A stretch of 64,000 nt of DNA from Branchiostoma floridae. Lineage: Eukaryota; Chordata; Leptocardii; Amphioxiformes; Branchiostomatidae. This document shows, in pieces, positions 42,111-63,620 of this stretch. Position 1 is the first letter of the stretch. Each line of letters opens with the position of its first letter. The position numbers were made by a program, and so were the translations under genes. Location of the stretch: contig NC_049982.1 in NCBI RefSeq assembly GCF_000003815.2, positions 2,458,939 through 2,522,938 on the forward strand, in the 5' to 3' direction. The notes beneath the pieces are model-generated. The model saw only the letters and a program-made list of their open reading frames with translations, had not been told where the DNA came from and ran no database searches.

Positions 42111-42813
42111 ACCTTCCCGTTGCTGGGTGCACATGAGCTGTTCATGGTTCATGTTAACATTCAATGACCGTACGGTCACCGTATATTCTCTGCACTTTGA
42201 CCTTACCTTCATTCAAACGTATTTGCAGAGTCCATAGTCCACTGTTACTTATGGCTAAGTAAAAGGCAACGTGGTAAATGGGAAAGAAAACTTCAGCTGA
42301 TATTCTTCGGTGTCGGTACATACCGCAAAAACGGGACTTCTTCCAACTATCTAATTTGAAACTCTTAATTAGTAAGTTTAATCCAAGGCCTTACCTCTAA
42401 AGCTTATGTAGTAAAAATTTTGTACAGATTGTAGCGTTATCAATTCGTAACTTTACTGTGCATGTACTGTATGTAGTTTCATTGTAGTCACAGGCTTTCT
42501 TAACGTTTCTACTATCAACTCGTTCACGACAAGAAATAAAATCCCTTTTTTTTAATTCAGAGGATTCTATGAGACGTGCTTGTGTCGCCAAGTACAAAAG
42601 GTCGGCCCAGGGTTCATGCGATCTTACTATGACATAATGAAGGTCAAAAACCTCGAGATTCAAACCCGGCTTTAGACTGCAATCAGCAGTATCACCTGCA
42701 ATTTCAAAACAGCTGTCGTCACCATATTGCATTGCACGATTTTGGGGATATTGAACTAAATATTGATTACTTTAGAAGAGTAGAAAGTGCAAGACTTATG
42801 ATTTTTGATGACC

Positions 42814-42819
42814 TTTATT
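42814..42819 (-). terminator. Poly(A) signal AATAAA of G6
   Basis: AATAAA on the coding strand, 723 bp after the stop, in the shared block GACCTTTATTTGAGTCTACA. Confidence 0.7.
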
Positions 42820-43541
42820 TGAGTCTACATGTGCAAGGAAAGTGTTGAAGTAGTCAAGCTGCAACGGAGAGAAGCCATTTGTTAACTATTACTTTAAGGA
42901 TATGGTTTTCATTACTTGCTGTTGGTATTTCCCTCATCCTACATATTACTTTTACAAAGGCAATTACATATCAAACCTTTGTATTACACTATTGATCCAT
43001 CACACAATCAAGAGACAATCGGTGTAGACATTCGTATGGTAACACTATCAGACATCATATTGCGTTACCATACTAACTTACTATAGGGAACTATGCAAGC
43101 ATGATTTTTATTTGAGGGAAATTTGCACAAGATCGTTAGGAGTTGGTAAATTTATAGTTAGCTGTATTTGTTCTGGCAGTTCAATCTAGGGACACTGAAG
43201 AAGAGTGATGGATGTCACTCAAAACGTCCGGAAGTAAATGTCATTTTTTTCATCTAGTTGTAGAGATTTAATTGTATTTTAACATATTCCGTTACAACAA
43301 GGCACACCTATGGATTTTGTTGCATTTTACTGTTGCAATAGAGTGTACACACCCAGGCACAGAGGTAAGTAGTATTGCATTATCTTAAAACCACTAATAT
43401 TCGTATAGCTAAAGGTTGAAAAAGAAGGATAAGGTCAAGGTTTGCTTTGCTTTGCTAAATTAGTCTTCTTGTCAATGTGTTTCTCTTCGTTTTCCGATCC
43501 CGGTCCGTCTTGTAGCCGTTGCAGAGGGACTCATGGGAAAT

Positions 43542-46500
43542 CTACCCAGCTCTGCAGGAGAAAGATGCCGGCCCCTCCTGCTTGCAGAGCAGTCCGTCAG
43601 GGCAGGAGGCGCTGCTACACGCATAGGGCTCCACCAGTCTGGTGCTCCTGGCTGAAACAAAATCAATATATTATTAAGGAATTGGATGTCTTTGTTGGCT
43701 ATCGATCTGAAAACTATTTCATAGTTTACTAATGGATGACTTATCGGCTGCCACGCTAGTTAATAATGTCTGTCTATGTAACGTATACGTGGTAATGCTG
43801 AGCAAGATTGACTCTGCCCATTGAGACTTGTTTTTCAGACTGATTTGAAGGTTAAAAATAAAACACAACACTGCAATTGTAGAATTGAAGACAGACAGGG
43901 TAGCGAATTGTAAAAAAACATATACATGTAAAACTGTGGCTTATTCATAGTTACATTGTCAATATGGTGCTTTTGTAAGGCGTGAAAATTGATTCTCACC
44001 GTTGCAGATGAAATGGTCTCCATGGTCCTGACACTGCCAGTTGAACGGACAGACAACTTGAGCGCACAGGTCCAGGTCTGAAAACGAATTAAGCAAGTTA
44101 CAAACATCCGTCCGATCTGTTATCTGATTCGATTGTTGCCTTTAGAATCATATCGCTATTATTTGTTTAAAGTTTAGTCACATTTTCAGAAGAGAAAAGT
44201 TTAACAGTCTTTCATACCTGTTTCACAGTTATCCCCTCCGTATCCAGTGTGGCAGTGACACACATAGGAGTTCAGGCCATTGAAGCACATCCCGCCGTTT
44301 AGACAAGGATTTGAGGAGCATTCGTCAATATCTGAGTATAAAGAAAGAAAAACAATATATCATAAATTACGGCAAGACGGCAAATGTGCTATCTGATATG
44401 CTATTGCAAACGAAAAATAGATTATACTACTAAAAAGGACTAATATTACCGATATTGCAGAATTCCCCTTCAAATCCATCCGGACAGGAACAGACGCTGT
44501 AGGAGTCGTTGAAGCAGGTCGAGCATTCTCCGTTGTTGTAGCAGATGTTGTGCTGGCACGGCTTCGGCTCTTGAAAAAAAAAAACACATCACCGACATTC
44601 ATGTTTGCAACCTTCTCCAGATAGCATCAGTGCAATCTTGCAGATTTTATCAATAAACTGTATGCACAAAAATATACAGTGATCAATTATTTTACATCAT
44701 TTCACACAATTATACAATGTATGTCTCTTAAACTAGGTCTTGTTGTTTTTTCAACATGGAGGTATTTGCTGTTCTTCAAATTCCCTGCTGAACCATGCAC
44801 ATTTGTAACTTCACCTTGAAGGAAGCTCAGTCTCCTTTCTTATCTTAACAAAGAATATTCGGAAATTAACATATTCCAATTGCCATGTTCATAAAACAAG
44901 TCATCAAGAAAGCTTACCGGATTTGCAAACGTAGTGATGCTGCTCCGAACATGGACCGGTTTTGGCCAGAGATCCATTCGAGCTGTCCAAGTACACACAC
45001 AGGTCACAGGAGGTCGTCGGTTCATTGGCAAACCACTGAAGCTGGGCTAAGATTTCCACAACGTGAAAAAATCTAACGTCTCTGTTTAGACCTTCTGTTT
45101 GATTGAATTTTGTGCATAAAATGCTATAGTTGACCGTAGCTATTACTCTTGTACCTATATTTAAGGATTAAAGGACTTTTGGTCAAGGACCGAAAATACA
45201 CAGTAGTGGATAGTTCTTAAGAATAGGATAGATCGATCAGCGTAATATAACTAACTCAAAGCTACCGCGCCACGTGCTTGTAAAGTTGGTGTGTTATGCC
45301 TAGGGGCGGTTATACAGACAGAGATACAGGTACAGAGTGAGTCAATGATAGACTATGCAAAGTTTAACGGAAACATACATGTGCATCATCTGAATATCAT
45401 ATACATGTACACCTAACCTGAGGCACTGGTCCCGTCTGCATAGGCTATTATTCCGGGCAACAGTTTGAGTCCGATCCACGGGGACACGTCACTTCCGGTA
45501 GGGATGCTATCAGCGATGAGACGCTGCAGCTCGGCCTCCTTCACATCCACCAGGTGCCCTCCCCTGTTCTGGCACTCCTGGCTCGCTTCGGGGTAGGAGA
45601 CGGCATCGGATGAGAACAGCAGGCAGCCATCAACGTAGGGAACTGAGAAAACAATCGTCAATAATCATAATCAGCTACATTGCAATCTCAGCGAACGGCA
45701 TCCACTGACACCGATTCTGCCGACTTGGGCTAGACTGAAGTCATTATTGTACTAGCATCAGCGCTAGCATTCAGTCTTCTTTCAGCTCACCCTCTTGCCA
45801 AGCCCTATGACACTTGTATATGGTTACAGCTGACTTCGACCCTTAACTTACGTACCATGGTGTTGGAGGCTGTGACGAAAGTTTTTTTTTTTTTAATGGT
45901 GAAAGAGAACCCAGATCTCTTTTTGTCTGATTATTGTTATAGCGAGAAAGATTCATAAGGTCCAAGCTGTACTTTTGAAATGAGACTCCAGCTAGCTTCT
46001 AGCATGAGTACAAATACTCAATAATTCTTTGTCACTTGTTATCTGATTCTAAATAGACAATAGTCCTTCCGTAATACAGAGTACTAAATTGATATCGACT
46101 TCAGAGGCCTGTGTAGACCTGTTTCATCCTAGAGAGCTCCGTGTACCTCATAGTATCTGGTTCAAAAAGGAAACCCACCCGTTTCACACCTGTCTCCCAC
46201 GTGACCTTTAGGACATACACAGCTGTAGCTGTTCACGTGATCCACGCATGTTCCTTCTCCTAAACACGGACTGCTCGCACACTCGTCGATATCTGAGATG
46301 GTAAACCATGACACATTAGACCCTGAGAGCTGGCATTTAATACTATGTCAAATTATCATGAAGAAGATGTCGGATATTAAGTTAATGTTTAGCTTACATA
46401 AGTTAACATCTAACCAGTAACCCTAACCTTTTTGAAATATAGTGCTTACTTTCGTCATTCATTAAACGATAAAATAAACTTACCTGTCTCGCAGAGAGTT

Positions 46501-48467
46501 CCAGTAAACCCAGGCGCGCACTGGCAGGTAAAGCTGTTCACTCCGTCCTGGCATGTAGCTTCATTCTGACAGGGGGCGCTGCTGCACTCGTCGATATCTG
46601 ATAGATAGAGAACCAAGGCAACTGAGAAACTAACTATCAGTGTGTGATTCAGCTAACTATAGATACCCGTACCCTTTGCCACCAATGCGGCTGATACGCA
46701 ATGGTACCGATATATATCGATGGATGTATGGAGAGATGCTTCTGTAACGCTTATTTGATTCTCAATTGAAAACCTTATTTTACGTTTCGATTCAGTAGCA
46801 TACCTTCACAGAGAGTCCCAGTAAACCCAGGTGCGCACTGGCAGGTGAAACTGTTCACTCTGTCCTGGCATGTGGCTCCATTACGACAGGGGGCGCTGCT
46901 GCACTCGTCAAAATCTGCAATGAGAATTAATCATAAATGGTAATTAGCAGAAATCCTTTAGGGATTTTTATTTTTTATTTTTATATCATTGTGAACATTT
47001 ATCTATCCACTAGAAGCTAACCTTCTTCTTTATGGAATCGAGGATAACCGGGGGGAAGAAGGTCAAAGTTGTATCACAAGTCTCAAAGTATTTCAATTAC
47101 GACAATGTTTTGCTTATTAGGGTGATGTTTCGTTGGTTCCTGATTTGAGTATTTTCTTTTGTCTCTTCACTTCACCGATCGGCTCGAAACGATAAATGTG
47201 ACTAAATAACTTTTCAATAACATGCAAATCACTTTGGGTATCTGATATTACTATTAGTCTTATATATTCAACCTTCCTCATACCATAGTTTTACCCAGCA
47301 TATTCGGCATTGATAATGCATCCTTACCTGCACACAGGGCGTACATGTTGTTGTAGTCTGCCCCATGCAGGCTGTGGGTGTGAGTCTCGTAGTCCACTCC
47401 CCAGGCGCTGTCATCAGTTCGACAGACAGGACAGTACACAAAGGTGTCATCAAGGGGTTGACAGGACCGAGGGTCAGTAGTTCCACACAGCCTTGCAGAG
47501 AGGACCCAATGAGTATTACAGCTGACACCGGCGTCGTCATACGCGATGCAGCCTGAGGTCCAGTGGTAGGTACACCCGTCACTACCTGAGTGATAGCACG
47601 GGTACCTCATCCCTGCCGCCTCGCACGTGGCCTTGACGTTGGCATTGGTCATCTGACCGGAGACCTGTACCTTAAAGAAATTCCAGGTGGCGACCGTCGT
47701 CAGGTATTCTTGGCCTTGAAATAATAAAAAAAGTGATACGTTTATGCTTTGGAAGGTCCAAGGACGTCGACACCTTGGTAATTGAATCAGTTTAGCATTG
47801 TATATAGCTCTTTCAGATATATGAATAAGAAGCAAAGTTCAGAAAACATGATACATCATGGTAGATTAACTAGTACAGTTAATTAAGAAAAAAATACTGG
47901 AAATACTTCTTAATGGTGCAATATTATACTTAATTATGCTAACTGGGTAGCTGCCCCTACAGCCGGTGAGGATATGGGACCGGTTAGGTGACTGTAATAT
48001 TTGCCATGTGTTAAAACTTAGCTGAGGAACGATCGCAAGGAGAAAAATGTAATTTAAAAACGTAATTTAGCGCTGTATCGCATAGAAAAACAACGATGAA
48101 TAACGTCTTTGAATTACGTTTTTCTACTTCCGATCGTTGCCGCAGCTAGTTCAAACTTGATATAAAATGCTGCTCAGATACAAAGTCCAAATTTGTAAAC
48201 ATAGCTTTCAGAAAATGCTGAATTGAAAAAAAAAAACGAAATAGAAATAGTATCTTTTTTCAATATCCACAAAAACCTGTACATGTGGAGATTGAGTCTA
48301 GAATAAAATCATACACGTTTCATTGCAAACCGACGTTAACAATTTGTTAATGTTTGGAACCCCATACACGGCATGGCACCTTTCATAAAAGTTTGATCCG
48401 TATCCCTACCTTGTAATTGAACCGGCCGGGCTACCAAAGCCACGGCTAAGAGCAGGAACTTCCACAT
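43542..48467 (-). CDS. G6: secreted NV-EGF3-CTLD mosaic, 519 aa
   Basis: Eleven phase-1 exons: 48467-48410, 47714-47328, 46914-46804, 46597-46484, 46292-46179, 45642-45418, 45046-44918, 44569-44450, 44331-44218, 44077-44000, 43651-43542. Signal peptide [19 protein letters not shown], then the NV domain (20-148; ten cysteines, the extra pair in YCPVC). Three EGFs (DFDEC, DIDEC, DIDEC starts). CTLD 262-379 has [26 protein letters not shown] and [15 protein letters not shown]. Then the seven-cysteine EGF, an EGF, and the two C-terminal motifs ending FSCRAG-stop. Part of its first CTLD exon (45476-45610) is identical over 135 bp to G5. The promoter has a TATA box 64 bp before the ATG. Secretion is inferred from the signal peptide and the lack of a membrane helix. 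Confidence 0.9.
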
Positions 48468-48530
48468 CGTTAACGTCTGTAACTTTGAGTTGTGACTCCT
48501 TTATGCGCGTGAAAATTCTGCTGTGCGCAA

Positions 48531-48539
48531 CTTTTTATA
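48531..48539 (-). promoter_or_regulatory. TATA box of G6
   Basis: TATAAAAAG on the coding strand, 64-72 bp before the ATG. G7 has TATAAGAA at the same distance in an otherwise similar block. A reversed CCAAT (48581-48585) lies in the shared phrase AGAACCAATCATCTACATG upstream. Confidence 0.75.
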
Positions 48540-49102
48540 TGCTGTTGCCGATGACAAAAACGGGAGCTTATCCTAGAGAACCAATCATCTACATGTATTT
48601 CACGCCAAAAAGCCGCTGATTGGTGTTTGTCACGGTAGCACATCCTTGACAACACGGGCATTGGGCACAAACTCTCCAAACATACTCATTTGAAGGCTAG
48701 TTGTCTTGCCCACTACTGCACGCACGAGGCATCCTTTCTAATGGCCGGATTTTATTGAGTAATTCGGGTGTGTGAAGGCAAACAGAACAAACATCACCAT
48801 TAAAATGATCTTTCCGCGTCTAACTTTTGAGTGCCACTATTGACACACGCATGCGCACTTAATTACATTTACGTTATGATCTTTCATATCTATAGTGCCA
48901 TGAATATCAATGGCAGAATTCATGCAAATAACATCACACTTTTCAGTTCTTCAGTATGTTATTGTACATGTCACAATTTCAGCTACTTGTTCCTGTATGA
49001 TAAACGTTAAACTCGATGTTGCCCCTAAACTATTAACCGGTGTGAGCCATGGTAGCCTGACAACACGAGTATTAGACCCTTAAGTCCAAATATCCTCATT
49101 TG

Positions 49103-49501
49103 TAGCCTGGATTCCATACCCCAACCTCAAGATATATCTTTCGTGTTGGGGTCTGGCAACATGGCTGTAGAAAGGTTCTCGAAGGCCCGTTGATCAGTGG
49201 GAGGAGAACCTAGGATTGATGACCACTCTCACCACAGGTAGCCAGCTACAACACACCACAGTTGGTCAGCAGGCTATCACAGTAGCAAATCAGCTACGTT
49301 ATGGATTCAAAAAGTACAGTTGGGGGTCTTTAACCAATCATGGCAGGGGTGTAATTACCTCCTGCTGATCCTGTGTTGTTCTATTGGTGGGGTTTTTTGC
49401 CCACTATAAGGTGCAAAATTGAGAAGAGTTCCTATCCCATCCGCCCAGACCCCTGCACGATAGATACTTGAGATCGGGCTGGGGTTTGGTAACCAGGCTA
49501 C
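49103..49501. mobile_element. 399-bp hAT-like MITE with 8-bp target duplication
   Basis: Inverted ends begin TAGCCTGGATTCCATACCCC and end TGGTAACCAGGCTA. CTCATTTG lies on both sides (49095-49102 and 49502-49509). The sequence CTCATTTGAAGGCTAGTTG at 48690 upstream of G6 shows the same site without insertion. No transposase is present. Confidence 0.85.
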
Positions 49502-50149
49502 CTCATTTGAAGACTCCTTGTTTTGCCTATTTTACAGTAACTTCTGCGCGCAAAGGGGCACTCTTGGTAATGGCCGGTGTTTGTGGAGATGTAAACGTGA
49601 TCGAAGCTTATGTAGTTTGGAGGAAAGAAGACACTGCCACTGTTGCAAGTGTACAATAGACAGCACACATATGTTGCCATTGAAAGGGTCTGTCAGCTAC
49701 CACATTTGGCACGAAACCCACATTTATGGGTGGTGTGAGTGGAGAGGGAGATGTTCAGCTGATACACCATTTCCTATAGGACGCCGCTTTTGCCGCCCTC
49801 TCTCTGTGACCTAAATTTCTACAGATCTCTATTCGACGTAAAAAAAAATAATCTTCGAACTAGTTTGTATGGTATACTCATTATAAAAAGAAAGGTGAGT
49901 AAACATCCGTCTCAGGTCTCAGCGAGAGCGCAGCGCGATCGCCGTCCAGCGGAAAGGGAACCTTAACCCAATAATGTATGATGTGAGTGGTGACGACACA
50001 AACAGTACTAAATGCTGCGTGTGGCACACAATACAAACATAACAATTAGAGGAAAATTTCAGCTGTTACCTTTGGCACTGATACCAGGCTGTCTGAGTTA
50101 AGTTACGTGATGGCAGCTAGACTGAAGCTAGCCGCATCTTCGTATCAAT

Positions 50150-51000
50150 CAATGACACACGTATACATGTAATGATGTATATTCATTATGACGAGACAAG
50201 GGAATGTAAATCTAGTTACAAATGCGTAGCGATATGGCTTATGATGTAGAAGTTCTCCCACTGTTAGACATAGATCATGTATTATGCAACTAATACTACG
50301 CAAGCGGGCGGCGAGAACTTTACCAAACTTCAACATTAAACGATACCCGAGGTTTTTGACCCTGGCACGAACCACTCTCGGTAATTGACCGTGTTTATAG
50401 AAACGGAGGTGTTTCACTGGGGTACATGTGATCACGGCTGGGTGACAGGGTACATGCCCGGCAGGCAAACACCGTAGCAGCGGCAAAACTGTGCTTGCAA
50501 TTGGTTACAACGTGTTGGTCTTTTCGCCATTGCCGATCAATAACAAATACCTCCATTTTCAGAGAGCAACTGAAGGAAAGAATCATCATAACTAATGCTG
50601 TGTATTCATTATGACGAGACAAGTAGGGAATTAAAATCTCTTTACAAATGTGTAACGATATGACTTATAATGTAGAAGTTCTCCCACTGCTGCACATAGA
50701 TTATTTACGCAACCAATATGACGCAAGCGGGTAGAGAGAACTTTACCAAACTACACAATTAGACGTTACCCTAGGCTACTGACCCTGGCATGGGGCACTC
50801 TCGGTAATGGGCCGTGTTTATAGTAACGGAGGTGTTTCGCTGTGGTAAATGTGATCACGGCTGGGTTGTAACAGTGTAAAGGTGCAGGGACAGAGTCTAC
50901 ACCGTGACTATATGACAAACTGCCTTTGCTCACATTTACCTACTGAGCAATGTGGTGATTTCTGTACTGTTGCAGATCAACAACAAAAAAACGACAATAA
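50150..51000. repeat. Promoter-derived tandem units upstream of G6
   Basis: Two units, each with GATATGACTTATAATGTAGA-like sequence, GAAGTTCTCCCACT and a CTCTCGGTAAT...GTTTATAG...ACGGAGGTGTTTC block (near 50372 and 50799). They match units upstream of G5 and G7. Confidence 0.65.
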
Positions 51001-51273
51001 ATATGCATAAACATTCCTGATGACAAGTCACGAAGGGAAATCTCTGATAAATTCTCTTATTGTCTTGATGAATGGATTGTATTAAGAATTTACTTTAATT
51101 TGTTTCGCGGTTGGCATTGAAATCAAAGATGAAGCAGTGGTGATAATGGATTATATTGATACACATGTACCAAGGTTTAATAACAATGTACAGTATAGAA
51201 CGTTCTTTTTAATTTTTATTTTAAAAGACTGCATTAAAGATAATCTCTCATGTTTTCTGCCATAAAACCATAT

Positions 51274-51579
51274 CTATTTGACATATTTGCCTGAAGAACA
51301 TTGCAGACGACATGCCTTACTCCCTTCAGACACATTCCCGTTGCTGGACATTCCAGGGTTCCTGTGAACATGCATTGACCGTACGGTCATCGTATGCTCA
51401 TTGCACTTTGACTTTAGGCCATAGCAAGTGAATTTTATGGATGACATCCGCGTGCGCATTAAACAATCTCTCATGTTGTTATGCCACAAAATCATGTCTG
51501 GATTGACACATTTGCCAGAAGGACATTCCAGACGACATGTCTTACTCCCCTCAAAACACTTTTCCGTTGCTGGGTGCAA
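51274..51579 (-). pseudogene. Two LDLa-like relics in tandem
   Basis: An open minus-strand stretch contains SKTCRLECPSGKCV...NNMRDC and, after a linker, SKACRLQCSSGKYV. The spacing of the Glu-Cys, Ser-Gly-x-Cys and Asp-Cys elements recalls an LDL-receptor class A repeat, but the fourth cysteine and the calcium-binding acidic run are missing. No signal peptide or splice sites are evident. It may be a tandemly duplicated non-coding segment. Confidence 0.3.
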
Positions 51580-52521
51580 AGGAGCTGTTCATGGCATCTT
51601 AATGTTCTCTGCACTTTGACCTTACCTTCAGGCACACGTATTGAAGAGTGCAGGTTCCACTGTTACACATGGCCAAGTAGAAGATAACGTGGTCAATGGG
51701 ATAAAATTGCCACAGCTGATATTCTTCGATGCCGGTGCACACCACAAAAACGGGACTTGTTCCAACTATCTTATAATTGGAAACTTTTTATAAGTTGGTC
51801 TAATCCAAGGCCTAATCTCTAAACCGAACAATAGTGCTGATGATAGCTTTATCAATTCGTAACTTTACTGCTGTAATGTTTCACTGTAGTCATGTGGCGT
51901 ATATTGAACTAAAGTTAGTATTGAAGCAAGAAAGTAATTGAAGAAAAACAAGGGTCACTTGTACTTGAAGTTGTTACATATACTTCTAAGCTGGTATAGT
52001 GCGAGAATTTTTTATGAAGCTGCTGCATCTATATTAGGTGGAACCGCCTGCATAACACTCAGCGCGATTTTCAACGGGTACTGCAGTTTTAGTGACTATT
52101 TTAGGACAATTTCAAAAAAATAACGGTGACTTGATGGCTTTCAACGTGTTTGTCTTATCAAGTACACAAGGTCGGCCTATGGTTCGTGAGATCTGTTAAT
52201 AAACGCTAGCGCTGTTTTCAAAATGCAGGTGATATTGCTGATTGTAGTCTAAAAACTTACAACTATCGACGGGTTTGATTGTCGAGGTTGTTGGCATTTA
52301 CTGCGTCATATTACATCGGGAGACCTGGCGCATCCCCGTCTTGTAATTAGCCAGCGAAAGGGTATGTCACCCCGTAAGTGGCGGTATAACCCCGTCGTGT
52401 GTAAACATGTGCGAACATGTGCGATCACGTCGACCGATGATGATGATGATGATGAAGGTCTATTAGGATATCAAACTAAATGTATAAAAGAGATGTGCAA
52501 GAATTACGATTTTTAATGACC

Positions 52522-52527
52522 TTTATT
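52522..52527 (-). terminator. Poly(A) signal AATAAA of G7
   Basis: AATAAA on the coding strand, 806 bp after the stop, in the block GACCTTTATTTGAGTCTACA also found at the end of G6. Confidence 0.7.
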
Positions 52528-53332
52528 TGAGTCTACATGCGCAAGGGAAGTTTTGAAGTAGTCAAGCTGCAAAAAAGAGAAGCCATTTTCATAACTAGCA
52601 TTTTAAAGATATGATTTTCATCACTTGTTGTGGGGTCATTAAAAGTTATTTCCCTAATCCCACTTATTATCTGGAAAATATAATCACATATCAAACATCT
52701 GTCTTACATTATTGAACCATCAAACAAACAAGAAAAAAGTGGTGCAGACATTCGCATGGCAACTCTGTCATATGTTGATCAAACCCTTTTGTTACATCAT
52801 AAGTCGTTACCATACCGTCTTTCTATTGAGAATTATGCCAACATGATTTACATTTGAGTGACATTTGTATACGATATTTAGTGAATTTGGCATGTTTAAT
52901 AATCAGCTGAATTTGCATTGAATAGTTCTTCCAGTTCATTCTATTGACGCTGGAGAAGGGAGATGGATGTCACTTGAAACTTCCTGATGTAGATTTACGC
53001 TTTTATCCAGTTGTTAAGATTGAATTGTATTTGAACATAATTCGTCACATACATGCATATTTCGTTACAAAAAATGCACACTACATAATTTCTTCGCCTT
53101 TTCACCTACTAAACATTTGAATACTGCAATAGAGTGTACACACATACACCTAGGCACAGAGGTAAGAAATAGCTATTGCCTTATATCTTAAACCACTAAT
53201 ATGCGTATAGCAAAAGATTGAATAAGAAGGATAAGGGATAGGTTTGCTTTGCTTTGCTAAAATGTTTTCTTCGTTATGTGTCCTCCAGTCCAGGTCCGTC
53301 TTGTTGTCGTTGCACGTGAGACACATGGGAAG

Positions 53333-62126
<8,794 letters not shown>

Positions 62127-62190
62127 CTCTAACGTCTGCAACATTGGGTTGAGGCCCCTTAATGTGTGTGGAAATTCTGCCGTACGCGAC

Positions 62191-62198
62191 TTCTTATA
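62191..62198 (-). promoter_or_regulatory. TATA box of G7
   Basis: TATAAGAA on the coding strand, 65 bp before the ATG, matching the G6 position. A reversed CCAAT (62240-62244) lies in AGAACCAATCATCTACATG, as in G6 and partly in G4 and G5. Confidence 0.7.
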
Positions 62199-62959
62199 TG
62201 CTCTTGTCGGTGACAAGAACGGGAGCCTATCCTAGAGAACCAATCATCTACATGTACTTTACGCTGGACAAAAAGCCGCCGATTGGTGTTGGTCACGGTA
62301 GCACATCCTTGACGACACAGGCGTGGGGTGCAAACTCTCCAAACATACTCATTACGAGGCTAGTTGTCTTGCCCACTACTGCACGAGGCACTCTTGGTAT
62401 TGTCGACGGCCGGTGTTTATATGAGTTGTATGTTTAGGCAAACAGAACATACCTCACCATTAGAGTGATCTCTCCTCTCAAAACCTTGGCGTACCGTGTT
62501 ACAATAATAGTAACGTTGGGAAGTAGATCTTCAGTTTACATGGTGGCAGTTTACGGAAGCTGGTAAAAGGGGCCCGTAGACAGTACAATATCACCATTAA
62601 AAGGATCTTTTAGTCACCATCTTTGGCACGAGATCCAAAGTTATGGTTGGTATGAGTGGAAAAGGTGCTGTTCAGCTTACGTGACGACACAAAAAAAGTG
62701 CCAATGTTTCGTGTCGCAAACACAACAAACATGACCATTAGGAGAATATTTTAGCTACTACATTTACCACTAGAACCAGGTATAAGGTTCAGGTTAGGTT
62801 TTTGACCTGTGTCCAAGTTTTGTGATAGCAGTTGACTAATACTGACTGCATGCATGGGATGGGTATTTCAATATCAGTCAATGACATACGTGTGCACCTC
62901 TTTGTTCCTAAAGTCAGCATGTCAAAATAAGAAGTAATAAAGACATGAATCATTTGTGA

Positions 62960-63620
62960 CCACTAGTAACATACATATATAAAGGCACCGATATGACTAA
63001 TAATGTTGAATTATTTTCCCCACAGAGCAGGTTACTGACCCTGGTGTGAACCATTCTCGTTAATGGCCCGTGTTTATAGAAACGGAGGTGCTTTACTGCT
63101 GTATGATAACAGGCTATACAGAGTACATCCACGGCAGGCCAACTTTGTAGCTGTGACAAATCCGTGTTTGCAATTTTGCTTACAATGTGTTTTTCCTTTC
63201 ACCATTGCAGATCAATAACAAATAACTCCATTTTCAGAGAGCAAATGAAGGAAACAGCAACAGCCAACATGACTAATGCTGTATACTCATTCTGACGAGA
63301 CAAGCAGGGACATAACGTTAGATCATAATGATATATATACAAATGTACACCAATACGAAGCAAGCGGCCATCGAGAACTTAACCAAACAATTAGACGTTA
63401 CCCGAGGTTACTGACCCTAACATGAACCACTGTCGGTAATGGACCTTGTTTATAGAAACGGAGGCGTTCGACTGCGGTGAACGTGATAACGGCTGGGCAA
63501 TATAAACAGCCTACAGGGACAGGACGTTAACAACGTAAATATTGTGCCAAAGTGTCACTGATCACAACTACCAAGACCATGCGATAATTCTGTCCCCTTG
63601 CAGATCAAATCAAACAGCAA
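62960..63620. repeat. Promoter-derived tandem units upstream of G7
   Basis: Two units with the GGTAATGG...TTGTTTATAGAAACGGAGG block (near 63052 and 63430), plus CATTGCAGATCAATAACAAA-type phrases shared with units upstream of G5 and G6. Confidence 0.6.

Larger units (their letters stand above)
39499..42813. other. Intergenic upstream of G5: promoter block, repeat array, SINE
   Basis: Sequence 39530-39790 resembles the G6 and G7 promoter blocks, including a reversed CCAAT (39585-39589), but has no TATA box. Sequence 40225-40367 holds two near-identical ~52-bp segments about 90 bp apart (ACGACATAAAATGTGGAATT). Promoter-like units recur to about 41290. A SINE sits at 41338-41826. Sequence 42018-42780 resembles 51235-52500 upstream of G6. 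No gene is recognised. Confidence 0.6.
48468..52521. other. Intergenic upstream of G6: promoter block, hAT element, arrays
   Basis: The conserved promoter block is 48480-48830. The hAT-like MITE 49103-49501 follows. Promoter-derived units occupy 50150-51000, and LDLa-like relics 51274-51579. A (GAT)n microsatellite is at 52435-52456. I see no host gene. Confidence 0.6.
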
